Source: Chitinophaga pinensis
Lineage (GTDB): Bacteria; Bacteroidota; Bacteroidia; Chitinophagales; Chitinophagaceae
NCBI RefSeq assembly: GCF_007896845.1
Contig: NZ_VOHS01000013.1
Coordinates: 62,001-126,000, forward strand
Reading direction: 5' to 3'
Length of the DNA: 64,000 nt
A program made the translations under genes and the position numbers. Under the pieces are notes generated by a model, which saw only the letters and a program-made list of their open reading frames with translations, was not told the DNA's origin and did not search any database. Below are positions 38,962-49,736 of this stretch, in pieces. Numbering within the stretch: the first letter of the stretch is position 1; each line of letters opens with the position of its first letter.

Positions 38962-41226
38962 TTATTTCAGTTCCTGTGTCAGGGAGTAAGGTACAGACTT
39001 GTCAGAAATACCTCTTGTCTTGTTAGGAACAGCATCCATATCCACATTGATCACAGCACCTTTCATCAGTTCATTGTGATCCAGCCAGTTATTGGTATAA
39101 GGTTTACCATTCACAGTAACGGCTTTGATATAACGGTTAGCATCGCTGTTCTTAGGAGCGGCAATCACCACTTTCTTACCTGATTCCAGAGTAACGGTGG
39201 TCTTTTTAAATAAAGGCGCACCTACTACATACTGCTGGGTACCCGGACATACCGGATAGAAACCGAGGGAAGAGAATACATACCATGCAGAAGTCTGGCC
39301 GTTATCTTCATCACCACAATAACCATCAGGAGTAGCTGAATACAGACGGTTCATCACCTCTCTGATCCAGTACTGTGCTTTCCATGGCTGACCTGCATAG
39401 TTATACAGGTAAATCATGTGCTGGATAGGCTGGTTACCATGTGCATACTGACCCATATTCATGATCTGCATTTCGCGGATCTCATGGATAGTACCACCAT
39501 AGTAACTGTCATCATATACCGGAGGCATATTGAATACTGAATCCAGCATGGAAACAAACGTCTCTTTACCACCCATCAGGTTGATCAGACCCTGTACGTC
39601 GTGGAATACAGACCAGGTGTAGTGCCAGCTGTTACCTTCAGTGAAGGCATCACCCCATTTGAATGGGTTAAATGGTGTCTGGAACTTACCATCCTTGTTT
39701 TTACCACGCATCAGTTTAGTTTCCGGATCAAACACATTACGGTAGTAACGCGCCTGTTTTGCGAATCTGTCTACTTCAGCAGCAGGACGGTTCAGCGCCT
39801 TTGCCAGTTTGTAGATAGTGAAGTCGTCGTAGGAATACTCCAGTGTACGGGCAGTATTCTCGTTAACATTCACATCATAAGGTACATAACCCAGTTCGTT
39901 GTAATATTTCACACCAGCACGACCAACGGAAGTCAGCGGACCAGCATTATCAGCATTTTTCAGCAGGGCTTCGTAAGCAGTGTTGATATCGAAACCTCTT
40001 ACACCTTTTAAGTAAGCGTCTGCGATCAGGGAAGCAGAGTTAGAACCGATCATACAGTCACGGTGACCGGGGCTTGCCCACTCAGGTAACCAGCCGCTTT
40101 CTTTGTAAGCATTTACCATACCTTCCATGATGTGTGCATTCATAGACTGATACATCATGTTGAAGAATGGGAAAGTAGCACGGAAAGTATCCCAGAAACC
40201 GTTGTCGGTGAACATATAACCTGGCAGTACCTGACCATTGTATGGGCTATAGTGTACTACAGCACCTTTCGCATCGTATTCATAGAATTTACGCGGGAAC
40301 AGCATAGTACGGTACAGGCAGGAATAGAAAGTACGGGTCTGTTCAGAAGTACCGCCTTCTACCTTGATACGGCCCAGCTCAGTATTCCATGCAGCTTTTG
40401 CCTTTTCTTTGATCTGGTCAAAGCTGCTGTTACCGATCTCTTTCTGCAGGTTCAGTTCAGCCTGTTCAGGGCTGATGAAGGAAGAAGCTACTTTTACGTT
40501 CACTTTCTCCCCTTTTGCAGTAGCAAAACCGATTACAGCACCTACGTGTTTGTCCTGAGCTTCCGCTTCGCCTTGTTTCAGCTCACCATTCTTAAAGGTA
40601 GCTACATAGGTAAACGGCTTGTCGAAAGTCAGTACGAAGTAGTTCTTGAAGTTAGCAGGTACACCACCGCTGTTTTTGGTAGTATAGCCTATGATCTTAT
40701 GCTCAGATTGTAAAACTTTGATATAAGAGCCTTTATCCAGTGCATCGATTACGAGGAAGGCACTGTCAGTCTTAGGGTAGGTCAGACGGATAGCAGCTGC
40801 TCTTTCTGTAGGCGTGATCTCAGTAGTCACATTGTGATCTGCCAGATATACGCTATAGTAGTAAGGTTTGGACACCTCTGCTTTGTGAGAGAACCAGCTG
40901 GCCCTGTCATCTTCCTTGAATTTTACCTTTCCGGTTACCGGCATGATGGCAAATTGGCCGTAGTCATTGATCCATGGGCTTGGCTGGTGAGTCTGTTTGA
41001 AGCCACGCAGTTTATCAGAAGCATAGGTATAAGCCCAACCGTCTCCCATTCTGCCTGTCTGCGGCATCCAGAAGTTCATACCCCATGGATAGCAATGGCA
41101 GGATTATTTCGTAGAGAGGGAACCTTTAGAATTGACCCACTCTACCGGATCGGTTACGCTGTTGACTGTCTGCGCCTTTACCCAGCAGGATGCCAGCATA
41201 AGGGCGGATAAGATAACTCTTTTCAT
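38962..41226 (-). CDS. Secreted GH92 alpha-mannosidase-like glycosidase, 5' end disrupted
   Basis: The long frame from 41079 gives 705 aa, with GFKQTHQPSPWINDYGQFAIMP, the GNSWHYTWSVFHDVQGLI region and CGDEDNGQTSAWYVFSSLGFYP of GH92 enzymes (Ca-dependent exo-alpha-mannosidases). The true start is at 41226: a frame there encodes a signal peptide (MKRVILSALMLASCWVKAQ) and DPVEWVNSKGSLST, then hits a stop at about 41105. The expected linking residues, roughly those between VN and PWGMN of relatives, are partly missing with at least two frame changes. The catalytic body is intact. Confidence 0.85.
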
Positions 41227-41592
41227 GTTGAGACTGAATGGAATTTTAGCTTTTATAAGTCTGTAAAAATAGCGTTTCACGGGAAAAGTACTAGTTATTT
41301 TATAATGGCGATACCATGACCTATAGCGAGGCTAAAATGTTTTAGCTTCGTGTAGCTTTAGCACCATCTTTATTAAAAATAATATGTTTTTGTCATGAAA
41401 TAAACCTGCCCCATCTTTGGTAGTCAAATGATGGATTTTAGCGGTCCGGCAGACAAAAAAGACATGTGAATAATTAATATACCAGAAGCGCAAATCTGCC
41501 GTTTTAGTATCGTTCGATGCAAATCCCTTCCATATCAGCATTCATTTTATTGTCCCATTTGACACGGATTCTTTTAAAGAACTTTTGAACAC
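41227..41592. other. 366-bp divergent intergenic region
   Basis: Lies between the divergent GH92 and S41 protease genes and should hold both promoters. An inverted repeat GCTAAAA / TTTTAGC with a 2-base loop is at 41331-41346. No gene seen. Confidence 0.4.
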
Positions 41593-42354
41593 ATGAATAA
41601 ACATTTTACGCTAGCCATGAAGATGGCGATATTTGGAGTGCTTGGCAGTGCCATGCTTAGGCCTGCCGTAAAAACGACGCCAAAGTCGACAATTCCACAC
41701 CAACTGCTTTCTTCTGTTGTCAGTGACGAAGATTCCTGAATACCTGATGTACCGCATTATGCAGGTAACTTATGTAGACGGGGGACGTAACAAAACAACC
41801 AACCTGCCAACTTACTTCTGGTACAAAAGGTACCACAATGGATCCATCTGCCAGCATCTATGCCACGCTGACGATCTGTTAGCCACCATGAAATTCTAGT
41901 GTCAGCAATGGTCAGGTACTGGACCGTTACAGCTTCCTTGACAGAAACCGTTCATTGTCCAGCTCCTGCAGGACGGTCTGTCTGAAACTTTTAACAAGGT
42001 CAGCGCTACCGGTACTTACGGCATGGAAGTCAGTTATGCGTCCGATGCCAATGGTAAGAGTTACCTCTACATTCTTTATGCAGATAAAAACTCTCCTGCC
42101 GGCAAGAAAGGCCTTAACCGCGGAGATGATGAGATCGTAGCCATCAATGGAGACGCAATATCTCCTATGACGGCAAACACCAACGTACAGAAGGTAACCA
42201 ATGCCATCTACAATTCAACCTCCGTTACCTTACAGGTAAGAAGGCCGTGACCGGTACCGTTGCCACCTACAGCTTACAGTCAGGCTCTTACAGTATCAAC
42301 CCGGTGTTGTTTGATACAGTATATACGGTGAATAATCAGAAAACAGGTTATTTC

Positions 42355-42533
42355 TCTTTCTACACTTTACCAACACTATAAATAGTAAAGGCGCAGCTAC
42401 ACTGACCAAAAGCACATTAGATGCGCTGTTTGCAAAGTTTAAATCTTTCTACACCTTTACCAACACTATAAATAGTAAAGGCGCAGCTACACTGACCAAA
42501 AGCACATTAGATGCGCTGTTTGCAAAGTTTAAA
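42355..42533 (+). repeat. Tandem duplication, 89 + 90 bp, inside the S41 peptidase gene
   Basis: Copies at 42355-42443 and 42444-42533 are identical except that the first lacks one C (TACACTTTACC against TACACCTTTACC). The extra copy and the missing base together break the frame. Confidence 0.95.
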
Positions 42534-43021
42534 TCCGCCGGTATCACCAATTTGATCGTAGACCTGCGTTATAATGGCGGAGGCTCCGTTGCTACCGCAG
42601 AATATCTGGATAGTGCTATTGCGCCGGCTTCTGCAGCAGGCAAACCAATGTATTACTATAAGTATAATGATAAGCTGACTGCTGATCTGGACGGTACCGG
42701 ACTGGAAAGCAGTGTGTCCTTCCCGGGCAATACCGGCGGATTATCACTCAAAAATGTCTTCTTTATCACCTCTTCTCATACGGCTTCTGCCAGCGAATTG
42801 ACGCTGAACAATCTGTTGCCTTATATGAATGTGAAACTGGTGGGAGATACTACTTATGGTAAACCGGTGGGATTCATTACGTTCAATATCTCAAAATATG
42901 ATAGCACACATACCAAACAATACCTTGCCGATCTGTATGCTATCAACTTTGCGACAGAAAATGCCAACCATGCAGGCGGATACTATACTGGTATAGCCCC
43001 TGATGAGCCGGCCAATGACTA

Positions 43022-43059
43022 TACGACAATCTGGACAAGATACGACAATCTGGACAAGA
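43022..43059 (+). repeat. 19-bp direct tandem repeat
   Basis: TACGACAATCTGGACAAGA occurs twice head to tail near the 3' end of the S41 gene. The length is not a multiple of three, so it changes the downstream frame. Confidence 0.9.
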
Positions 43060-43232
43060 TCTTCAATTATATCTATATCAATACGGGCAGTTTTGCAAGA
43101 ACCAGTGCCAATGCCAGAGTGCTGACGCAAAGTACTGCCAATCAACGTTCTGCTATCCAGTACTCCATTACTTCCCCGAAATTTAATGGGATGGTGGACT
43201 ACCGTATCGGCAACCGCATTCACTAATCTTTA

Positions 43233-44116
43233 TTAACGATGCTGGTCATAATAGTTGGCAACCAGCTCGTATCCTAACAATACTCTTTCCGCTGACGTGA
43301 GTGGAGTGGTCAACGGCAGTCCTGCCGCCTCATCCAGTTGCGTCAGCGTTCTTATTCCTACTACAGCGGCTCTGACAGCCGGCTCGCCAAGAATATAACA
43401 CATTGCAGTCTGTGCCGGCGTACGCTTATCCGCCGAAAACTGCGCCACAGCATTGGCCATTTTATGCACTTCTTCGGCGGTATAATTCAGATATGACTCA
43501 GCAGGTTTTCCCGCCAGCAGTCCTTTTGCAACACTGCCTCTTGCCAGTACACCGATATTATGTTTATCCAATAATGGCAACATGTCTTCCTCCGGGCGTC
43601 TGTCCAGCACTGTATTGCATCATCACGCTGCTCAGATTGGATCGTTGTACCCATTCCCTGATCACATTAGGTCTGATCGAGGAGATCCCATAGTAGCGGA
43701 TCTTCCCTTCATGTTGTAATTGCTCAAAGCAGTCTACAATATCATCAATAGGATCTTCCATTGTACCGCCATGCAGCTGATAAAGGTCGATATACTCGAC
43801 ATTCAGTCTGCGGAGACTATCTTCCACCGCTTTTTTATATACTCCGGATTGGGATTCCAGTCCCAGCCACTACCATCAGCCCGCCACTGATTACCCACTT
43901 TTGTGGCAATGATCGCGTCATTCCGTCTATCCTTTAACGCCTTACCAAGTTGCTTTTCATCTCTCCCTGCTGATACAGATCGGCTGTATCAAAGAAATTA
44001 ATGCCTTTATCAAGTGCCTGTGCGATCAGGTATTCATTTTCAGCCGCATTGCCATTCAGGGACATACACCCAAATGCAATCTCACTGGAATTGCCAAGTA
44101 TTTGTAGTTCATACAC
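43233..44116 (-). pseudogene. Aldo/keto reductase, frameshifted
   Basis: Three overlapping minus-strand pieces together spell a complete aldo/keto reductase. 44116-43934 gives the N-terminus with FGCMSLNG, the catalytic Asp in NFFDTADLYQQG and the Tyr. A central piece, readable only by changing frame, gives ATKVGNQWRADGSGWDWNP, then SLRRLNVEYIDLYQLHGG with the active His. The last frame (ends 43233) gives PLLDKHNIGVLARGSVAKGLL and the cofactor part. At least three frame changes. The stop is 6 bp from the convergent S41 stop. Function would be NADPH-dependent carbonyl reduction. Confidence 0.8.
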
Positions 44117-44248
44117 CTAATTTAAGCAATTCCGCTTATCCTTTTTGGAAGATTTACGGGTAGTATTCAGCACGGCTGCACTGGTGACTGTTTTGATCAA
44201 TCACCCACAGGATTATACAGGAACTTTATCTGCGTATAGCGTTTATTG

Positions 44249-44571
44249 TTAGCCAATGCCTTTTATGCGGACGTAATCGTCCAGCATTACTTTATTCTTC
44301 AGGGTCAGTACAACATACTTTCTGCTTCGTCCCTGAATGAGGATGCGTAGGCGGATAATATCCCGCCATGCCTTTATCTGAATCGCGCTGATGTCATAGT
44401 AACAGATGATGCCTTGTCCCTCAAAATAGGGCGCTATGCGAGTCACTATGCCTGCTCCTATTGCCGGATCAAGATGACTGAGCGGATATAAAGTGGCACC
44501 TGAGACACGGATGTTTCAATCAATGTATGATCGTTCACTTTTACAGGCATAACAATTACATATGCGTCCAT
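44249..44571 (-). pseudogene. Small third gene of the McrB/DUF2357-like operon, one frameshift
   Basis: ATG at 44571 overlaps the stop of the preceding gene (TAATG). It begins MDAYVIVMPVKVNDHTLIET and, after one frame change near 44495-44505, continues GATLYPLSHLDPAIGAGIVTRI to YVRIKGIG at 44249, about 107 aa in all. No family was recognised; no signal or membrane segment. The overlap implies it works with the two upstream products. Confidence 0.55.
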
Positions 44572-46391
44572 TAATTGATAGCAGGACCTTCTGGGTTTAG
44601 TAACTGTTGCAAATGCTTTTTACTATCTTCTTTAATCAGCTTGCGCAGGGCTTCTTCAGCAGCTTTTTTGCTGTGTGATAAGGAAGAAAAGCGAAGCCGC
44701 CCTCGTCTTTGTCAAAATCACCTCATCATAATATTGCTTGTAGGCAGTCCCTCCTTCCCTGCCGGGAAATAGTATGTAGGCAGCTGTTATACCTTTTTTG
44801 TAACCATGTCCGCCGTCCTCCTCTGGTTTGTATAAAACACACGTATGTAGTTATTCAGCTGCCGGATATCCGATTCCAGAGGAACATCAATATCATCGTA
44901 TTGCTTAGACCTATCAGTCTGTATTTGGGATCAAATATGTATGTTTGATATAAGTCGGTGTGTTGACCTTTCCATCCAACTTTCATAATAATATGCAGGC
45001 ATATTTCTTCTCGCTGACCACCAGCAATTGTATCCATAAAATCGCCTGTATGATGAGGCTCCTGATACAATTCTACTACCAGGTCATCGGACAATGAAAG
45101 GTCATTTTCGATTGTACATCTTTGTGCGGCACGATTCCGAATCCTGTTTTTTAATCGCAGCCATTTTATGGATCTCAGGAGATACACTGTAATTTGTCTG
45201 ATAAGATCTGCTAATCCGAAGAAGGTCCAGACCTTATACATGTACCCGACATCTTTCAATTCCATTTCATACAAACCATCCAATACCTGATATCCTTTTC
45301 TCAGGGTTTCCCAGTCCCTTTTTAGACCTGCATATCCCGGATGTGATTGGAAGATCTGCGAACGTAGCCGCTTGCCATCAAATGGTTTAATTTCTTTCAA
45401 AAAACTTCGCTTCAGCAAACTACTCAGGGCTTCTTCTGAAAATTCCAGCTGTATACGATACTCTCGTGCAATTCTCTTAAAACTGCTATCCCGGGTTATT
45501 TTTTGTAGACATCCCGGTAAGTTGACAGAAATCTTTAATAATATACTTTACAAAACGGTTCTCGTAATTATCCTCCATCAGGCTTTGCGCTACCGTATTA
45601 AAGAAGTGTTCTGGTTTGCCCACAAACATTTCAGCTTATCAGAAAGTTTCCCTTTGGGATTGCCGACCGCTGTTCTCTTTACGCTTTTCATTTCAAACTC
45701 CGACTTCTGTGAGGAGCGCCAATTATCATATTAACATTCTTTACAACACTTCTAAAAAGATTTCTGAACATGATCCACCATACTATGGCACTATCGTCTG
45801 TACCACATGGCTCAAAAGGATGAGAGGTTTTTTTCAGGTGATCAATAAATAACGAGGATGAATCACCTCTACACTCCGCTGCATAGCAGGCAAATCCCGC
45901 TTGAAGTCCAGATTTACAGGATAGACCTGAAACTTGAAAGAAACACGCTGTGGAATAGTCCTGAACTGATAATGAAGAATTAGTTCAAAATCGCCCGGCT
46001 CGTCCCTGAAATCAAGTACGGCGGGAGATACATAGCTATTCTCTTTCGTTTTCTGCATTTGAAAGATGTTCTCCAGACTTTCAAGCTTTGTATATACAGA
46101 AGGATGTAATACCTCCCGATGGAAGCTTAGCGTAAACTTATACCTGATCTTATCAAAAATAACCGGATAATTTGCCTGTAGAATACTTGTCTCCTCAAAT
46201 GAATGGTTTTTACGATTCCATATGCGGAAGATACATTTGCCGACAGAACAAACATATGCCGTCACTAAATTCGTTGCCAGGTGTCTTTGTCCGGCAGTCT
46301 GAACCACTTCTTCAAATTCCGCTCCATCTCTACCATCAGCCAGCGCTATTACCAGACTAAAGTGCTCATGTTCAACAGATAGTATATGCAT
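44571..46391 (-). pseudogene. DUF2357 / McrC-like nuclease partner, multiply frameshifted
   Basis: Starts at 46391 inside the end of the McrB-like gene (43-nt overlap). The first frame (185 aa, ends RYLLIT at 45834) is followed by pieces in other frames: MEDNYENRFVKYIIKDFC, KRIAREYRIQLEFSEEAL, then KEIKPFDGKRLRSQIFQSHP through YKVWTFFGLADLIRQ to YIFDPKYRL, which looks like the D...PKY motif of a PD-(D/E)XK nuclease, then DDIDVPLESDIRQLNNYI and KGITAAYILFPGREG. The tail ends at 44571. The order and motifs fit DUF2357-type McrC relatives. At least five frame changes. Confidence 0.6.
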
Positions 46392-48088
46392 TTGCTACCA
46401 GTAAGAAGTATAACCAACATTTTCAAGAACCGACTGCATACGTTGTATTTTTGCTGACAGACAGGGAAATGTGCCATTTCCGGTAGCAGACGTTCGAGCA
46501 GCAAATGGCAGGTATCTGTGTCTCCGGCTATTCTTACCAGAATTTTCATAGCGATCACTTCATCCAGACAGGTGTATAGCCAATCTGCCGGTAAATCAGC
46601 TTTAGTCCCTTCGTAATGGAGAAAACAGTATACCAGTGTCTGATGCAACATACGATAACCCAATGCAAATTTTGTATCCTCTAGTATGAAATATAGTCTC
46701 TCAAGATGCTTTGAGATAAGCATACCAATATGAGGATGGTTTTGAAAAGCAACGAACCTGTCCAGTGGAGGGGCCATAAGCCACTCTGCGACTTCATAAG
46801 TTGGTGGATATTTCCATTTTTCAGTTTCTTCAACCAGTTTTTCCTGTAGTGATTTCATTTTTACCTCGATAGTCATGGTTCTATCAAGTACTCTGGTGCT
46901 GATAGTACGGGTAGTTTCATCCATATTAACAGTCCCTACCACAAATAAATTAGCTGGCATGCTGATTCCATTTTCCAGAAAATGCTGTTGTAAAACATTG
47001 TCTTCAGACAAACCCAGTTGCCGCCAGAAAGTATGATCTTCATAACTGTAATGCGCTAACTCCTGTGCATTGATAAATGGATCATATATTCTTTTACCCT
47101 CGTGTACTCTGACAGTCTCCAATACACTCAGAAAGTCAGAAAAATAGTGTTCAGTCTGCGCAAGATTCATTTCATCAAGACATAGAAAAAAGGGGACGTC
47201 CGGATATTGCCATGCCTTTACAAGAAAACGTAACAGATTTGTACTATGGTATCGTAATATTCCGTTGTGGGTGATCGCGTAACCCAGCAGATCATCAGGT
47301 TCATGCCAGTCAGGTCTGACGCGGATCATTTCAAAATTACCCGGACTATTGCCGGTGCGCAACACCGGATCTGAACAGGTCATATAAGCCAGCTTACGTA
47401 CTGTCCACGACTTTCCGCTTCCACTGATACCACCTAATAAGACGAAAGGTTTTGTCCGTAAAGCCATTAACAATTTGCGGTAAGGATGTTCAAATGGAAT
47501 AACAGTTGGTTTAACCGGAATACGGTTTTGAGGCTGTTTTAAGCCCTCCTTTCTTTTAACAGGACTAATCAGTTTCATTTGTACGCTTGTTTGGTTAACA
47601 GGCATCTTTATGGCCTCTACGTGCATATTATACCCCTCCAGTGCATCGAAGGCAGGACCGTCAATAAACAGCGCCTGCAGGTCACTGATCCTTTCCAGTC
47701 TGCCGGTATTGTCCCCCTCCTCACTCCACAAATTTGCAATAGCAACCTGCCGGAGCGGCTTTTGCCATTTCCAGCCGCTGGGGATATTGGCTACCTGTTG
47801 CACCTCATATTGGCGGAATTCGTCGCCTTCCGTACCGGCATAAGTACCATTTTCGTAATCAAACTCCTTTAGCATGGTCAGCTTGTTACGCACCGCAGTA
47901 CAGGTAACAGGCGTCGCAACGGTATATAGCGCCTCTTTTTCCCCGCGGTTAACGAAGAAGACAATCTCTCCCGGAGTGACGTCACTAAGTGCAGACTCGT
48001 TCCAGAAAATAAATGTCTTGTCCGGGGATAACAGGTTATGATAGTCAGGATTACCAGCCCTGACATCATATATTTTTGCAGGTTTCAT
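46349..48088 (-). CDS. McrB-like AAA+ NTPase
   Basis: 579 aa. The AAA+ core has Walker A GGISGSGKS (about residue 219), Walker B FLCLDEMNLAQTEHYFSDFL (about 302) and VGTVNMDETTRTISTRVLDR (about 381), the arrangement typical of McrB of the McrBC modification-dependent restriction systems. The N-terminal 150 or so residues form a separate domain (TFIFWNESALSDVTPGEIVFFV) that could be an EVE/PUA-like modified-base reader; this part is only a guess. The downstream overlapping gene encodes its DUF2357/McrC-like partner. Intact, unlike the rest of its operon. Confidence 0.8.
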   Translation of the reverse strand: MKPAKIYDVRAGNPDYHNLLSPDKTFIFWNESALSDVTPGEIVFFVNRGEKEALYTVATPVTCTAVRNKLTMLKEFDYENGTYAGTEGDEFRQYEVQQVANIPSGWKWQKPLRQVAIANLWSEEGDNTGRLERISDLQALFIDGPAFDALEGYNMHVEAIKMPVNQTSVQMKLISPVKRKEGLKQPQNRIPVKPTVIPFEHPYRKLLMALRTKPFVLLGGISGSGKSWTVRKLAYMTCSDPVLRTGNSPGNFEMIRVRPDWHEPDDLLGYAITHNGILRYHSTNLLRFLVKAWQYPDVPFFLCLDEMNLAQTEHYFSDFLSVLETVRVHEGKRIYDPFINAQELAHYSYEDHTFWRQLGLSEDNVLQQHFLENGISMPANLFVVGTVNMDETTRTISTRVLDRTMTIEVKMKSLQEKLVEETEKWKYPPTYEVAEWLMAPPLDRFVAFQNHPHIGMLISKHLERLYFILEDTKFALGYRMLHQTLVYCFLHYEGTKADLPADWLYTCLDEVIAMKILVRIAGDTDTCHLLLERLLPEMAHFPVCQQKYNVCSRFLKMLVILLTGSKCIYYLLNMSTLVW

Positions 48089-48603
48089 AGCTGCAAGTTA
48101 TTCAAATAATGGAATTAACAAATTAAAGATCAACCACTTATTGATTTGATATTATCCTTATCAATCTGATCCCGATGTACCCCTGACAGCAGTTCAACCC
48201 ATAATTTTCTTTCTAACCGGTTGCGGTCGCGTGTCGAAAATGAAGCCACCTGATACCGATAGCATCAGGCTCTGGTCAGGAAGATATCCGGCAGATGCCC
48301 CGTAGATAAGCCGTAGATAAGCCGTATATAAGCCATTCTTATAGATACGGGTTATCTACGGCTTATCTACGGGGTATGTACGGCTAGCCTATGGAAAATC
48401 TACCTTAAGTGGTAAATACCCAATCGAATACGAAATGAATGTCTTAGTGTCTTTGGAGAGGCTGAAAAAGTTTATAGTTTGCCGTAATGCAGCGACAACT
48501 TCACAGTTGCCATATTTTATACAGGATGTACTTTACAATAGGATGGTATTGCAGCCAATCCTGCCTCAGCTATTTTATTACCAGCCCCGATAACTGGTAA
48601 TAA
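48089..48603. other. Divergent intergenic region with an 11-bp periodic array
   Basis: About 515 bp between the McrB-like operon and the GIY-YIG-like gene, which point away from each other. Apart from the array at 48300-48394 no other gene or motif stands out. Confidence 0.5.
48300..48394. repeat. 11-bp periodic inverted array
   Basis: Three direct units CCGTAGATAAG, CCGTAGATAAG, CCGTATATAAG (48300-48332), an 18-bp centre (48333-48350), then four units in reverse sense: GTTATCTACGG, CTTATCTACGG, GGTATGTACGG, CTAGCCTATGG (48351-48394). CTTATCTACGG is the exact reverse complement of the first unit. The two halves can form a long stem (48298-48323 with 48350-48374). Confidence 0.85.
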
Positions 48604-49365
48604 TTGTTTAAACAGATACCTGCCGGTTCATATAAACTGGGCGATTCTCAAAAAAATCGGCAATTTGCAGCTGTAACCTTTTATGACACCCTCGTAACTT
48701 ATCAACCGATGGAACAGGTACAGATCGGAAAGTGTGTTTATATTATCAATACGGGAAAGAACCTTTTTAAAATAGGCAAGACGCAGGATCTCCAAAAAAG
48801 ACTGGCGGCCTATCATACCCATCTGCCTGTAATGTTCCGGGTGATCAGACAGTATGCTGCTGCGAATATGACTGAACTGGAAGAATGCCTGCATATCGTA
48901 TTTCAGCATAAAAGAGTGAAAGGTGAATGGTTTGAACTGACCAAAGAGGATCTTGTGATCTGCGATAATATTGCCCGTAACTACGCATTGACAGAGTTAC
49001 ATAAACAAGCCAGAAAATATAACGTGATCCGTTACAGCGACAATCCCCTGTTACAGGTCATGGAAGCCAATGAAAAATACCTGCAGGATTATTCCCGGGT
49101 TGCGCAGGATATTGAGCTCGGCCTGAGTACTGATGAGATTTTTGAACTCAATGAAGGTCAGGTGAGCAAAACAGTGATCGAAACCGTACGCCGCCTGTTG
49201 AAATACCGTACCCCGAACTCTGAATTCCTGAGTAAATGGCTACGGATAGTGAATGACCTTGGCGCAGGACTAAGTGAAAATGCCATCCTCGAAAGGTATA
49301 AAGGCCAGATCAGCCGTAGCACCATACATATGATCAAAAGAATACTCCGGAACCAGCTATACTAG
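48604..49365 (+). CDS. GIY-YIG-like (T5orf172/MUG113) domain protein with duplicated C-terminal helical units
   Basis: Up to 253 aa; the ATG at 48709 (MEQVQIGKCVYI) is an alternative start that keeps the domain. Residues 44-113 form the T5orf172-type GIY-YIG fold (CVYIINTGKNLFKIGKT ... LEECLHIVFQHKRVKGEWF), a nuclease-like family seen in phages and bacteria. Two similar units follow at about 169-202 (LGLSTDEIFELNEGQVSKTV) and 218-251 (AGLSENAILERYKGQISRST), each resembling a helix-turn-helix. Function unknown; DNA binding or cutting is inferred. Confidence 0.8.
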   Translation: MFKQIPAGSYKLGDSQKNRQFAAVTFYDTLVTYQPMEQVQIGKCVYIINTGKNLFKIGKTQDLQKRLAAYHTHLPVMFRVIRQYAAANMTELEECLHIVFQHKRVKGEWFELTKEDLVICDNIARNYALTELHKQARKYNVIRYSDNPLLQVMEANEKYLQDYSRVAQDIELGLSTDEIFELNEGQVSKTVIETVRRLLKYRTPNSEFLSKWLRIVNDLGAGLSENAILERYKGQISRSTIHMIKRILRNQLY

Positions 49366-49736
49366 TCTGCAAAAAGCTATCTCCCCGCAATTTATCCCCG
49401 CACTACTGCCGTGTTTTTTACGTCCACCCGGCTTTCAACTGTTCACTCCGGAAGAGTGGTTGGTTGTCACCTGTTTTTAAGCTAATATAGCTCCCTGCGC
49501 AGCAATGACAACTCCTGCTTTGCCCTATCTCATCTTCCACATCTAATTGATTATCAAATAAAAATTATTTGGTATAGGAATTGTTAAAATAAAATTAGTC
49601 GTTAAACTCCGGAGTTAGACAGGGGTCTAAATATCAATAACAGCGAGCAGACAAAGCTCTCTTTTGAACGCGTAGTAAGACAGTCTGATTTGCGGCCAAC
49701 TGATCAGGCTGTGGCACCACACTAAATGCATCAATA
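49366..49736. other. 371-bp intergenic region
   Basis: No gene seen. A perfect 12-bp palindrome AACTCCGGAGTT lies at 49606-49617, followed by TAGAC-x4-GTCTA. Possible operator of the downstream secreted-protein gene. Confidence 0.4.

Larger units (their letters stand above)
41593..43226 (+). pseudogene. S41 family (tail-specific) peptidase, multiply frameshifted
   Basis: A start at 41593 opens a short frame that ends near 41740. Pieces in changing frames then spell EYLMYRIMQVTY, GQVLDRYSFLDRN, a PDZ-like part (GTYGMEVSYASD ... KKGLNRGDDEIVAINGDAIS) and finally the intact protease core from 42552 with IVDLRYNGGG, the catalytic Ser in SASELTLNNL and the Lys region YGKPVGF. At least four frame changes and an 89/90-bp tandem duplication (42355-42533) interrupt it. 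As read it cannot give a full protein; see findings for error versus decay. Confidence 0.8.

Noticed and set aside
41000..45850. Insertion sequence or prophage as the cause of the broken genes
   Set aside because: No transposase, integrase or terminal inverted repeats could be found; all pieces belong to the genes themselves.
48298..48394. CRISPR-like repeat array
   Set aside because: Units are 11 bp, contiguous without spacers, and inverted in the second half; no cas genes are nearby.
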